DNA of 64,000 nucleotides from KBS-83 sp051025295 (GTDB lineage Bacteria > Acidobacteriota > Terriglobia > Terriglobales > Acidobacteriaceae): the NCBI GenBank assembly GCA_051025295.1, contig JBMGJV010000020.1; one strand, given 5' to 3'. This document shows, in pieces, positions 34,614-43,012 of this stretch. Within the stretch, counting starts at the first letter, position 1. Every line of letters starts with the position of its first letter. The translations under genes and the position numbers were made by a program. The notes under the pieces are model-generated. The model was given only the letters and a program-made list of their open reading frames with translations. It did no database searches and was not told where the DNA came from.

Positions 34614-35120
34614 TCACGCCTGTCGCGCCATCTGCTCCGTCGGGCTCACAGAACGCACCGATCCCGAGCCCGAGCTCGAACTCGAGCTCGAGCCCTTCAT
34701 CATCTCCGTCTTGCGGAACTGTTCGTGGAACCCCGGGATAAACTCGCCCACGTAGTCCTTGAACCGCGTGGCCGCCACACCGATCAGCGCTCCCTTGATG
34801 TTGTCCCACGTCTCGAACGCCTGGTGAGCCTGCCGCTCGGTGCCCGCGTGCGGCGTCGAGGACGACGAGGACGAGGACCCCTCGTTGAAGTGCCGTCCGC
34901 TGCCACTGCTCCGGTGCCGTGACCGGCCGCCGCCCATCAGCGACGACAACAGAATGCCGCCACCGAACGCAACGCCAACCATCATCATCGGATTGTTGCG
35001 AAACTGCCCGCGCCAGTCCGTCGCCGACTTCACCTTGTTTTGTAACTCGGCAAGGTTCGCACCCAGGTCCTCGCGCTTATTCTCGATAAAGTTTTCTATT
35101 TGGCTTGCTGTCTCGCCCAT
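34614..35120 (-). CDS. DUF3618-like membrane-associated protein
   Basis: A 168-residue protein: an amphipathic N-terminal helix (QIENFIENKREDLGANLAELQNKV) typical of DUF3618, one membrane helix (MMMVGVAFGGGILLSSLMGG), then an Arg/Ser-rich stretch, with two serine runs, and a helical C-terminus. It is the last of three overlapping or abutting genes that match the YqjD-YqjE-YqjK order of E. coli, proteins thought to associate with the membrane and ribosomes. Its 5' end overlaps the previous gene by 25 bases. Confidence 0.75.
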   Translation of the reverse strand: MGETASQIENFIENKREDLGANLAELQNKVKSATDWRGQFRNNPMMMVGVAFGGGILLSSLMGGGRSRHRSSGSGRHFNEGSSSSSSSTPHAGTERQAHQAFETWDNIKGALIGVAATRFKDYVGEFIPGFHEQFRKTEMMKGSSSSSSSGSGSVRSVSPTEQMARQA

Positions 35121-35497
35121 TCCGCATTCTCCTTCATGCTCTCAACCGTCTTGTTCGGTACGGGATCCACGCGCTTCATCTGCTTCAAGCCGGCACTCAC
35201 CAGCACCGCTGCGGGGATCAGAAGTAAGACCGTGACCACCAGCGCCGATGCCCACAACGGCAACACCAGTGCCAGCGCATACATAATCGTGAGTAGCAGG
35301 AACAGCACGCCGAACAGTGCACACACGGCGCCCGCGCCCAGTGACGTCAATCCCGACTTCGCCTTCGTGACTTCTTCACGAAGCTCCGTCTTCGCCAGTC
35401 GAACCTCCGACCGCACGATGGACTGCACATTGCCAACCAGGTCCTGCAGGATATCTGAGATAGACCGATCGCTCGTCGCCATTGGATAAACGTCCAC
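35096..35497 (-). CDS. Phage-holin-3_6 / DUF1469 (YqjE-like) membrane protein
   Basis: A 133-residue protein with two adjacent membrane helices (VCALFGVLFLLLTIMYALALVLP and ASALVVTVLLLIPAAVLVSAGL) after a soluble helical part (VGNVQSIVRSEVRLAKTELR), the pattern of the DUF1469 family. The start is probably the GTG at 35497, two bases after the previous stop, implying coupling; an ATG at 35482 is the alternative. Despite the name, no lytic function is implied. Middle gene of the operon. Confidence 0.8.
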   Translation of the reverse strand: MDVYPMATSDRSISDILQDLVGNVQSIVRSEVRLAKTELREEVTKAKSGLTSLGAGAVCALFGVLFLLLTIMYALALVLPLWASALVVTVLLLIPAAVLVSAGLKQMKRVDPVPNKTVESMKENAEWARQQAK

Positions 35498-35499
35498 GC

Positions 35500-35880
35500 T
35501 TAGTCACGACCGGAAAATGCGCGCGCCACCAGGAAGCCAGCCACCGCGGCCGCCGCAAGCGCAGGCCCCGGATTCTTCTTCACCAGCTCCTGCACATCCG
35601 CCATCATGCTGTTCACGTCATGCTGCCGCACATAATCCGCCGTCGTCGTCAGCTTGTCCGCCGCCGTGTGCGCGATCCGCGTCACCTTCTCGCCGCCTGG
35701 AAGCGCATCCGCCTTCTCATGCAACGAAGAACCCGCCGACTCTAACCCACCCGCGATCGTTCCGCGGTTCTCATCGATCTTGTCCGTCGCGGTGCGGCCC
35801 ACCTCAGAGATCTTCTCCTTCGCCTGCGATGCCATGCTGCCCATCTGTTCGCCTACCGAACCAGTTCCTTGTGCTGCCAT
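35500..35880 (-). CDS. YqjD/ElaB-like (DUF883) membrane-anchored protein
   Basis: A 126-residue protein, mostly amphipathic helix (ASQAKEKISEVGRTATDKID and so on) with one C-terminal membrane helix (GPALAAAAVAGFLVARAFS). This is the architecture of E. coli YqjD and ElaB, stationary-phase proteins that tether ribosomes to the inner membrane. AGGAG precedes the ATG. It is the first gene of the three-gene unit; the remaining members follow with 2-bp and overlapping junctions. Function by analogy only. Confidence 0.78.
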   Translation of the reverse strand: MAAQGTGSVGEQMGSMASQAKEKISEVGRTATDKIDENRGTIAGGLESAGSSLHEKADALPGGEKVTRIAHTAADKLTTTADYVRQHDVNSMMADVQELVKKNPGPALAAAAVAGFLVARAFSGRD

Positions 35881-36359
35881 GGTTGCTCCTGTGTCTGCCA
35901 GATCGAAATTTGCCTGCTGCTCGTAGGATGCCGACCGATCGCCGCTTCCTGCTCGGACTTGCTCCGAAGAAGCTCGTCATCACTGAGTTCGGTGTACTGA
36001 ATAAGCCACAGTCGCAGACCAAACAAGCGCAACCCCCGTGCCAGTCGCACCACGAATCACCCGCACATAACTCGCCTAAGTAGATCCACACTCAGGTCAC
36101 GGAATATTCCAAATGAGCAACTATCGACGAAGAGCAACTATCGCCACGAGCACCTATCGCCACGAGCATCTATCGCCACGAGCACCTATCTCCAAAACCG
36201 GCGACGCCTCACCCCTCACCACCGAATGCACCATCCCTGAGCAAAGCGAAGGGTGGGGCCACCTCAGCAGCCAGCAGCCCAGAAGCTAGAAGCTACCAAC
36301 TCCCCCCGGCTGCAGCACGCCCACACGCGCTCCTATAAACTCCTCGCCGAAGGAGTTCC
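35881..36359. other. 479-bp intergenic region, no gene seen
   Basis: Between the YqjD-like operon and the alpha/beta hydrolase gene. It holds the promoter region of the former, a block of five tandem 16-bp repeats (36115-36195), and near its end a TATAAA box and GAAGGAG before the hydrolase ATG. No open frame with a convincing start was found in it. Confidence 0.6.
36115..36195 (+). repeat. Five tandem 16-bp repeats
   Basis: Unit GAGCACCTATCGCCAC with one or two changes per copy; the first copy is 17 bp. The 16-bp unit is not a multiple of three, contains no inverted repeat and lies in non-coding DNA. Confidence 0.85.
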
Positions 36360-37478
36360 ATGCGCCTCTCGTCCTCTGCATTCATCGCCATCGTCGCTGC
36401 CGTGCTGACTGCCACCGCCGCCGCCGCGCAATCAACCTCTCCAACAGCACACAAGCAATGGCCCGCAGAGGACCACCTCTACACCGCGCACGACTTCCAC
36501 TTCGGCGCCGCGGGCAGCAGCGAAGTCCTGCCCGAGCTCAAGCTCCGCTATCTCACCCTCGGCACGCCGCACCGCAACGCGAGCGGCCACGTCGACAACG
36601 CGGTCCTGCTACTCCACGGCACCGGCGGCAATCGCCACACCCTGCTCAACCCACTCTTCGCCGACGTGCTCTTCGGCCCCGGCGCGCCGCTCGACATCAC
36701 GCGCTACTACCTCATCCTGCCCGACGACATCGGCCACGGCGACTCCTCCAAACCCTCCGACGGCCTGCGCATGAAGTTCCCGCACTACGACTACGACGAC
36801 ATGGTCCGCTCCCAGCACCAGATGCTCGCCGACGGGCTGCACGTCGATCACCTGCGCCTCATCCTCGGCACCTCCATGGGCTGCATGCAAAGCTTCGTCT
36901 GGGGCGAAACGTACCCGGGCTTTGCCGACGCACTCATGCCTCTCGCCTGCCTGCCCACTGAGATTGCCGGCCGCAACCGCATGATGCGCTACATGGCCAT
37001 CGAGAACATCAAGCGCGATCCCGCCTGGCAGAACGGCAACTACACCACCGAGCCCCTCGAAGGACTCCGCGCCGCCAACGAACTGCTCTTCATCATGGGC
37101 TCTGCGCCACTCGTGCAGCAGAAGGCCGCACCCACCCGCGCCGCCGCTGAGCAGTATGTCGACAAGCTGCTCGATCGCATGGACGCAAGCACCGACGCAA
37201 ACAACTTCCTCTACTACGTCGATGCCTCGCGCAACTACAACCCGGAGCCGCACCTCGACCGCATCACCGTACCCGTCATGTACATCAACTCAGCGGACGA
37301 CTTCATCAACCCACCCGAGCTCGGCATCGCCGAACGCCTCACCCCGCGCATGCCCCACGCAAAGTTCGTCCTCCTCCCCACCTCCGACCAAACCCACGGC
37401 CACGGCACCCACACCCAGGCAGCCCTCTGGCAAAACTACTTAGTCGACTTACTCAAAGAATCCGAACCCAGGCCCTGA
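36360..37478 (+). CDS. Secreted alpha/beta-hydrolase, homoserine-acetyltransferase-like
   Basis: A 372-residue protein with a signal peptide (FIAIVAAVLTATAAAAQ). The nucleophile elbow is GTSMG (Ser172), the oxyanion segment LLLHGTGG, and the acid and base lie in INSADDFINPPELG and SDQTHGHGTH. The overall layout matches the MetX-like family of alpha/beta hydrolases, in which many secreted members are esterases rather than acyltransferases. Exported, so a role in amino-acid synthesis is unlikely. GAAGGAG is four bases from the ATG. Monocistronic. Confidence 0.83.
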   Translation: MRLSSSAFIAIVAAVLTATAAAAQSTSPTAHKQWPAEDHLYTAHDFHFGAAGSSEVLPELKLRYLTLGTPHRNASGHVDNAVLLLHGTGGNRHTLLNPLFADVLFGPGAPLDITRYYLILPDDIGHGDSSKPSDGLRMKFPHYDYDDMVRSQHQMLADGLHVDHLRLILGTSMGCMQSFVWGETYPGFADALMPLACLPTEIAGRNRMMRYMAIENIKRDPAWQNGNYTTEPLEGLRAANELLFIMGSAPLVQQKAAPTRAAAEQYVDKLLDRMDASTDANNFLYYVDASRNYNPEPHLDRITVPVMYINSADDFINPPELGIAERLTPRMPHAKFVLLPTSDQTHGHGTHTQAALWQNYLVDLLKESEPRP

Positions 37479-37542
37479 CCTGGCCACTCTCCACCGCGAA
37501 GCGCACCCACCTCGCCACCCCAAGCCACTGCCGCGGGAACGA

Positions 37543-37548
37543 TACACT
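37543..37548 (+). promoter_or_regulatory. -10 box TACACT abutting the nuclease-methyltransferase gene
   Basis: TACACT ends 8 bases before the ATG at 37557; no Shine-Dalgarno is present. Confidence 0.5.
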
Positions 37549-37556
37549 CTTGCCGT

Positions 37557-40500
37557 ATGCCCCACCTCTCCCTCAAGCCCAGCCACGCTGTCGTCCGCAA
37601 CTACTACGCCGCACTCCAACAGTTCGGCAGGCTCGGCTTCGACAACGAGGGCAACATCCGCGGCGCCTTCGAAGACCTGCTCAAAAAGTGCGCCAGCCAG
37701 TTCCGCTGGACCGTGGTCCCCGAGTACCAAATGACCGGCAAGGACAAGCGCCGCATCAGCGTCGACGCCTGCCTCATCGACGAATTCCATCTGCCCCGCG
37801 GCTACTGGGAAGCGAAGGACGAGAAGGACGATCTCGACACCGAGATCCGGAAGAAATTCGAGGCTGGCTACCCGCGCAACAACATCCTCTTCCAGGAGCC
37901 CGCCCGCGCCGTCCTCGTCCAGAACGGGATCATCGTTAACCCTCGATCCCAGGATCAGGACATCACCCAACCTGACTCGCTCGTCCGTCTGCTCGAACGT
38001 TTCTACGACTGGCAGGAATCGCCGCAACAGGAGTGGGACCGTGCCGTCCAGAAGTTCTCAACCGAAATCCCGCGCCTCGCGCAAGGCGTCATCGACCTCA
38101 TCGAGCGCGAGAAGAAGAGCAACCGCACCTTCCGCGAGCGCTTCACCGCCTTCGCGCAGCTCTGCAGGCAATCCATCAACCCCGACCTGCGCGACGACGC
38201 AGTCGAAGAAATGCTCGTGCAGCACCTGCTTACGGAACGCATCTTCCGCCGCATCTTCAACAACCCGGAGTTCACCCGCCGCAACGTCATCGCCGCCGAG
38301 ATCGAAAAAGTCATCGACTCACTCACCAGTCGTCACTTCTCCCGCGATGCCTTTCTCGCCGACCTCGACCCCTTCTACACCGCCATCGAACGCGCCGCCG
38401 ACAGCACAACGACTTACCCGGAGAAGCAGCACTTCCTCAACCACGTCTACGAACGCTTCTTTCAGGGCTTTTCGAAGAAGCAGGCCGACACCCACGGCGT
38501 CGTCTACACCCCGCAGCCCATCGTCGACTTCATGGTGCGCAGCGTCGAAGAGGTGCTCAAGACGGAGTTCGGCCGCTCCCTCGCCGACGAGGGCGTCCAC
38601 ATCCTCGACCCCTTCACTGGCACCGGCAACTTCATCACTCGCATCATGCAGGAGATCCCGACCAGCCGCCTCCAGAAGAAGTATGCGAACGAGCTCCATT
38701 GCAATGAGGTCATGCTGCTGCCCTACTACATCGCCAGCATGAACATCGAGCACGCCTATCTCGACAAGGTCGGCGAATACAAGCCATTCGACGGCATCTG
38801 TCTCGTCGATACCTTCGAACTCGCCGAGCCGAAGCAGGCCGGCTTCGAGTTCATGAGCGAGGGCAACACCGAACGGATTCGGCGTCAGAAGAAGGCGCCG
38901 ATAACAGTTGTCATCGGGAATCCGCCCTACAACATGGGCCAGGCGAACGAAAACGATCAGAATAAAAACCGCAAGTACAAGCACATGGACAAGCGGGTGC
39001 AAGAGACTTACACGAAAGCGTCGAAGGCAACGCTACGAAACAAGCTAAGCGACCCGTACGTGAAGGCTTTTCGCTGGGCGACCGACAGGATTCGTGCGGA
39101 TGGCGGCATCGTCTGCTATGTCAGCAACAACAGCTTTATCGACCAGATCGCGTTCGACGGCATGCGGAAATACCTCGTCGAAGAGTTCGATCGAGTCTAC
39201 GTTCTCGATTTGGGCGGGAACATCAGGAGGAACCCGAAGCTTTCGGGGACAACCCACAATGTCTTTGGTATCCAAGTTGGAGTCGCCATCACGTTGCTTG
39301 TGAGGAATCCGCAACATCATCCTCAAAGGAAGGGCAGCATTCGGTACTCTACCGTCGGACAAGATTGGAGAAAGTCCAGAAAGCTACACCAACTTGAAGC
39401 GTGGAAGGCGTTCTGTAATGTGGTTTGGAACGAGTTAAATCCTGATACGCAGAACGACTGGCTCACCTCGGATCAGCGGCCAGAATTTTCTTATTTGGTA
39501 CCGATTGGTGATCGCAGAAGCAAAACGATCACTGACCCAGAGGCCATTTTCAGGTCCTTCAGTTTAGGAATTGCAACCAACAGGGACACGTGGGCCTACA
39601 GCTACCAACGTGCCGCAGTTGAATTTAATATTCGCAGAATGGTCGACACCTACGACCGCACATCTCAATTCGCGAGCGATGAGTCGCTCGCGGAAGCAGC
39701 AGAAGAAGGAATCAAGTGGACAGATCGTCTACTCTCCGCTCATCGCTCGGGGCTCCGAATAGGCTTCCACTCTCCCTCCATTCGGACGGCGCTCTACCGG
39801 CCGTTCACGCGACAGTTTCTTTACTTCGATAGCCTAATCAATCACAGGCAGTATCAGCAGCACCGCATTTTTCCCAGAGCAGATTCAGAGAATGTTTGCC
39901 TCTGCGTAAACGACATCGGATTCAGATCTCCGCTTGGGGTAATCGCTTCGGATTGCGTTCCCGACCTCCACGTCCTCGCTGGCAGCGATGGCTTTCAAAC
40001 CTTCCCCTTCTACATCTACGACGAAGACGGCACCAACCGCCGCGAGAACATCACCGACTGGGCACTCAACGAGTTTCGCAACCACTACAGTGACCAATCC
40101 ATTACCAAGTGGGACATCTTCCATTACACCTACGCCCTGCTCCACCACCCCGAGTACCGCACCCGCTACGCCGCCAATCTCAAACGCGAACTGCCCCGCA
40201 TCCCCTACGCGCCCGACTTCCGCCGCTACGCTGTGCTCGGCAAGGAACTCATGGAGCTTCATGTCCACTATGAGCAGCAGCCCGAGTACCCGCTCGAGCG
40301 CATCGAGACCGGCAAACTCGATTGGCGCGTCAGGAAGATGAAGCTGTCCAAAGACAAAACCGAGCTCTGCTACAACACCTTCCTCACGCTGCGCGGCATT
40401 CCGCCCGAGGTCGCCGAGTATCGCCTCGGCAATCGCTCCGCACTCGAGTGGATCGTCGATCAGTACCAGGTCTCTACCGACAAGCGCTCCGGCATCGTCA

Positions 40501-40658
40501 ACGACCCCAACCGTGAAGACGACCCCGAATCCATCGTTCGCCTCATCGGCCAGGTCATCCACGTCTCCATCGAAACCGTGAAGCGAACGAGGGAGCTCGC
40601 CTCGCTCGCACTCCTCCCCGCTGACCCTACGCCCGCAATAATCGACGACACACTGTAG
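37557..40658 (+). CDS. Nuclease-methyltransferase fusion, candidate single-chain restriction-modification enzyme
   Basis: A 1033-residue cytoplasmic protein. The N-terminus has a PD-(D/E)xK nuclease pattern: SVDACL with Asp70 and WEAKD with Glu85 and Lys87. A helical linker (about 100-300) leads to an N6-adenine methyltransferase with motif I DPFTGTGNF (351-359) and motif IV NPPY (455-458). The rest should hold target recognition. This resembles type IIG or the methylase half of type ISP enzymes, but no SF2 helicase is present. The middle (about 38880-39980) is much less GC-rich than both ends. No separate methylase or specificity gene is nearby. Target unknown. Confidence 0.82.
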   Translation: MPHLSLKPSHAVVRNYYAALQQFGRLGFDNEGNIRGAFEDLLKKCASQFRWTVVPEYQMTGKDKRRISVDACLIDEFHLPRGYWEAKDEKDDLDTEIRKKFEAGYPRNNILFQEPARAVLVQNGIIVNPRSQDQDITQPDSLVRLLERFYDWQESPQQEWDRAVQKFSTEIPRLAQGVIDLIEREKKSNRTFRERFTAFAQLCRQSINPDLRDDAVEEMLVQHLLTERIFRRIFNNPEFTRRNVIAAEIEKVIDSLTSRHFSRDAFLADLDPFYTAIERAADSTTTYPEKQHFLNHVYERFFQGFSKKQADTHGVVYTPQPIVDFMVRSVEEVLKTEFGRSLADEGVHILDPFTGTGNFITRIMQEIPTSRLQKKYANELHCNEVMLLPYYIASMNIEHAYLDKVGEYKPFDGICLVDTFELAEPKQAGFEFMSEGNTERIRRQKKAPITVVIGNPPYNMGQANENDQNKNRKYKHMDKRVQETYTKASKATLRNKLSDPYVKAFRWATDRIRADGGIVCYVSNNSFIDQIAFDGMRKYLVEEFDRVYVLDLGGNIRRNPKLSGTTHNVFGIQVGVAITLLVRNPQHHPQRKGSIRYSTVGQDWRKSRKLHQLEAWKAFCNVVWNELNPDTQNDWLTSDQRPEFSYLVPIGDRRSKTITDPEAIFRSFSLGIATNRDTWAYSYQRAAVEFNIRRMVDTYDRTSQFASDESLAEAAEEGIKWTDRLLSAHRSGLRIGFHSPSIRTALYRPFTRQFLYFDSLINHRQYQQHRIFPRADSENVCLCVNDIGFRSPLGVIASDCVPDLHVLAGSDGFQTFPFYIYDEDGTNRRENITDWALNEFRNHYSDQSITKWDIFHYTYALLHHPEYRTRYAANLKRELPRIPYAPDFRRYAVLGKELMELHVHYEQQPEYPLERIETGKLDWRVRKMKLSKDKTELCYNTFLTLRGIPPEVAEYRLGNRSALEWIVDQYQVSTDKRSGIVNDPNREDDPESIVRLIGQVIHVSIETVKRTRELASLALLPADPTPAIIDDTL

Positions 40659-40731
40659 TCCCAAAGCGGAACCGCAGCCCGTCCGCGACTCAGCCCTCAA
40701 TCGCCGTGAGCACGCAGTCGTCGCACCGGCA

Positions 40732-40754
40732 GAGGTAATCGTGGCAATTACCTC
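40732..40754. repeat. Inverted repeat downstream of the nuclease-methyltransferase gene
   Basis: GAGGTAAT (40732-40739) and ATTACCTC (40747-40754) are perfect complements around a 7-base loop, 73 bp after the stop. No T run follows, so termination is uncertain. The 40659-40913 gap holds this and the next hairpin and no gene. Confidence 0.5.
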
Positions 40755-40836
40755 CAGGCCCTCGACGACGATCCGGACGCACAATGCAATCGCTTACATG
40801 GACCCGTTTGCGTACCCAATCCACGCATTCCAGACC

Positions 40837-40866
40837 AAAAAAAGGGCCCCTCTTTGAGGAGGGGCC
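40837..40866 (-). terminator. Intrinsic terminator of the OmpA-like gene
   Basis: Read on the minus strand, GGCCCCTC-N6-GAGGGGCC is followed by a run of seven T (40843-40837). This is a textbook intrinsic terminator 48 bp after the OmpA-like stop. Confidence 0.9.
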
Positions 40867-40913
40867 AATCTGCCTTGGTTCTCTCGTTGTGTGAGAGCTG
40901 GGTTGCGGGCCGC

Positions 40914-41900
40914 TTACTGCTGCGGAGCCGTCGGTTGCGACGCAGCACCCTGGGGGGAGGGCTGTGTTGTCGACTGCTGCGTCGCACCGATGGGTGAACT
41001 CCCCTCGGAGGAGGGTGAGCCCAAACCCGCTAAACTGTTGTGCATCAGCGTGATGTGGACAAGGCTGCCACGCGACGCTGCGCTCGATCCACCATTACCG
41101 CCATTGTTGCTGGCGTTCTCGATCGGCGCATTGCCGAGCGCGACACGGTAGATCCGGTACACCGGAATGTTGTGTTCAACCACCAGGTAGCGAACCACTG
41201 CGTCCGCCATCGCCTGCGAATTATTGATGCCGGCCTGCCCGCGGCTCCGCGAGTAGCCCTGCACTTCGACGATGTAACCCTTCTGCCCCTGCAGCTTGGT
41301 CGCGACGTCATCGAGCGCGGCCTTCGCCTTTGCATTCAACAACGTCTGGCCGGGACGGAAGTGAATCTCCGTGTCCGCAATCGGCGCATACTGATCCAGG
41401 TTCGACACCGTCGTGTTCAGCGTGTCCGTGCGGCTCGAGGCCTGCTTGGCCAGCGTCGACGCCTGTCCTGCCTGCGTGTTCGCCGTCGTCGCCATCTGGT
41501 TCGCGCCATCCGCCGTGTCCTGCGCCTTGCGGATGCCCGCCGTGCTGCGCGTGTCCAGGTCGCGGATGTCGCCGGCATTCTTCGACGAGAGCTGATCCAG
41601 CTCGTTCAACCGGTCCTTCACCGGACCCACCTGACGATTCACCCACTTCTTGCGGGCCAGCGGATTCAGGTGACCCCAGAAGCCTTCGTTCGTCTTCGTC
41701 GGAAGCGGCTTGCCGGTGGCGTACGTGCTGTTGTCCTGCGCGCTCGGCGACGTGGTCGCGGCCGGCTGGGACGTCTGCTGCTGTTGGGAGTTGTCGGCGG
41801 ACTGGGGGGAGGTGGACGTCTGCGCGGACAGGCTCAGGGTGGCCGCGAACATCAGGGCGGCCATCGTGCTGCTAACAACTGTCGCGTTCTTCATAGCCAT
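40914..41900 (-). CDS. OmpA-like outer-membrane/peptidoglycan-associated protein
   Basis: A 328-residue exported protein: signal peptide (VSSTMAALMFAATLSLSAQ), a Gln/Ser/Thr-rich linker, a helical middle part of about 110 residues (DTADGANQMATTANTQAGQA) like the Ala/Asp-rich coiled coils of lipoproteins, and an OmpA C-terminal domain (IHFRPGQTLLNAKAKAALDD, VQGYSRSRGQAGINNSQAMA). The peptidoglycan-binding Asp/Arg pair of the domain is only partly recognisable. Gln/Ser-rich tail at the end. GAGGACAG precedes the ATG. Monocistronic. Confidence 0.82.
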   Translation of the reverse strand: MAMKNATVVSSTMAALMFAATLSLSAQTSTSPQSADNSQQQQTSQPAATTSPSAQDNSTYATGKPLPTKTNEGFWGHLNPLARKKWVNRQVGPVKDRLNELDQLSSKNAGDIRDLDTRSTAGIRKAQDTADGANQMATTANTQAGQASTLAKQASSRTDTLNTTVSNLDQYAPIADTEIHFRPGQTLLNAKAKAALDDVATKLQGQKGYIVEVQGYSRSRGQAGINNSQAMADAVVRYLVVEHNIPVYRIYRVALGNAPIENASNNGGNGGSSAASRGSLVHITLMHNSLAGLGSPSSEGSSPIGATQQSTTQPSPQGAASQPTAPQQ

Positions 41901-42089
41901 TCTGTCCTCACACTTAGCAAGATGCGTACCAAACTATGTCCCATACCGGGACTGTTCTTAAGCCTTTGATTCGGCATTGCTTAAGGAAGATGCCGAAGGT
42001 TGTGGCAAACCTAGGTAATGCCGCCAACGTGTGCCCGATTCGGTCCCGTCGAGAGCTTCTGACGCACTGCTACGCAAAAAGTGCCGACC

Positions 42090-42626
42090 CTACCGCGCCT
42101 GCACACGCGACGGCACGATCGCCGGATACTGCTGATCCCATGCAGGATTGATGTGCTCAAAGATCAGCCGGAACGCGTGCGCGTCCCCCGGCTTCAACGG
42201 TTCGGCCGATACCGGCTCAATGTCCACATACGGCTCCCGCGTGCGGATCAGGCTCAGCGGCATGGAGGTCGTCTGCGGCGGCTCGCCGACCGCGTTGTGG
42301 AAGGTCACCAGCACCGTCACCCCACTCACGGTCTTGTTGCCCTTGTTGGCAATCGTGCCATCCACGTAGGTGACCTTGCCGCCCGCGAAGTTCTCCGCCT
42401 CGCTCATCTTCAGGTCGCTGATCGCGAGCTGTGACGCATACGGATCGGGACCATGGTCCGCATTCTCCGCAGCCTGCCGCGCCTTGTCGCGCGAACCCGA
42501 AAGCACCAGCAACACCAGCCCGACCACCACCACCGCGGCCGCGATCGCCCAGGGGAGCCAGGAACGGCCCTCCGCTGGTCGCCCGGGAGAAAGAAAGCCG
42601 CCGCTGCCACGCTCCGTCTCTGCCAT
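42090..42626 (-). CDS. Membrane-anchored DUF2393-like protein
   Basis: A 178-residue protein with one N-terminal membrane helix (WAIAAAVVVVGLVLLVLS) and an extracytoplasmic beta-sandwich-like domain (KVTYVDGTIANKGNKTVSGV, VLVTFHNAVGEPP, FRLIFEHINPAWDQQYP). The pattern is that of DUF2393/FxLYD proteins found in Acidobacteria. Function unknown. The ATG lies 6 bases after a TACAAT box. It is divergent from the 50-residue ORF at 42850. Confidence 0.72.
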   Translation of the reverse strand: MAETERGSGGFLSPGRPAEGRSWLPWAIAAAVVVVGLVLLVLSGSRDKARQAAENADHGPDPYASQLAISDLKMSEAENFAGGKVTYVDGTIANKGNKTVSGVTVLVTFHNAVGEPPQTTSMPLSLIRTREPYVDIEPVSAEPLKPGDAHAFRLIFEHINPAWDQQYPAIVPSRVQAR

Positions 42627-42632
42627 GGCGGG

Positions 42633-42638
42633 ATTGTA
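42633..42638 (-). promoter_or_regulatory. -10 box TACAAT abutting the DUF2393-like gene
   Basis: On the minus strand TACAAT is followed by CCCGCC and the ATG at 42626, as for rph. Confidence 0.6.
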
Positions 42639-42849
42639 CCGGTCAGGCGCTACCCGTCCTGTTTACGAACAGGGACCGCCCGTGGCCGACCGACACGGGA
42701 GTGACACCCCGATGATTCTTGTTTATTGCGAATTTCGCCGCGGCCTCTGCCGATAAGCGTCATAGTGTGCAGAAGAAAGGCGCATCCAGCACGAATGGCT
42801 GCCCCGTTCTTCGGACATCGGCCAATCAACCCTTCAGGAGCCCGTGACG

Positions 42850-43002
42850 ATGCAGCCCTTCCCACAGAGCGACCCGGCACCGACCAACGCGGGCCACACA
42901 GCGGCCCCGCACGGCGAGTCCCCCATCAGCAAAATGCCGGAGTATGCCTATCGCGCCGCCATCGTCGTGGCGGTGCTGCTCCTGCTCTGGACCGCCGCCT
43001 AA
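42850..43002 (+). CDS. 50-residue membrane protein (small ORF)
   Basis: The ATG at 42850 follows CAGGAG at nine bases, the best ribosome-binding site in this part. The product is Pro/Ala/His-rich for 30 residues (MQPFPQSDPAPTNAGH at the start), then SKMPEYAYRAAIVVAVLLLL and WTAA, one C-terminal membrane helix ending two residues after Trp. It converges with the DnaC-like gene, 10 bp away. Not matched to a family; coding potential rests on start signal, codon use and the helix. Confidence 0.6.
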   Translation: MQPFPQSDPAPTNAGHTAAPHGESPISKMPEYAYRAAIVVAVLLLLWTAA

Positions 43003-43012
43003 GCGCCTGCCG

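Noticed and set aside
35096..35497. Phage holin and prophage remnant
   Set aside because: The holin-like domain is the YqjE type, its neighbours are YqjD-like and DUF3618, and no phage gene is near.
36115..36195. Possible CRISPR array
   Set aside because: Units are contiguous 16-mers without spacers, no cas genes, and no dyad in the unit.
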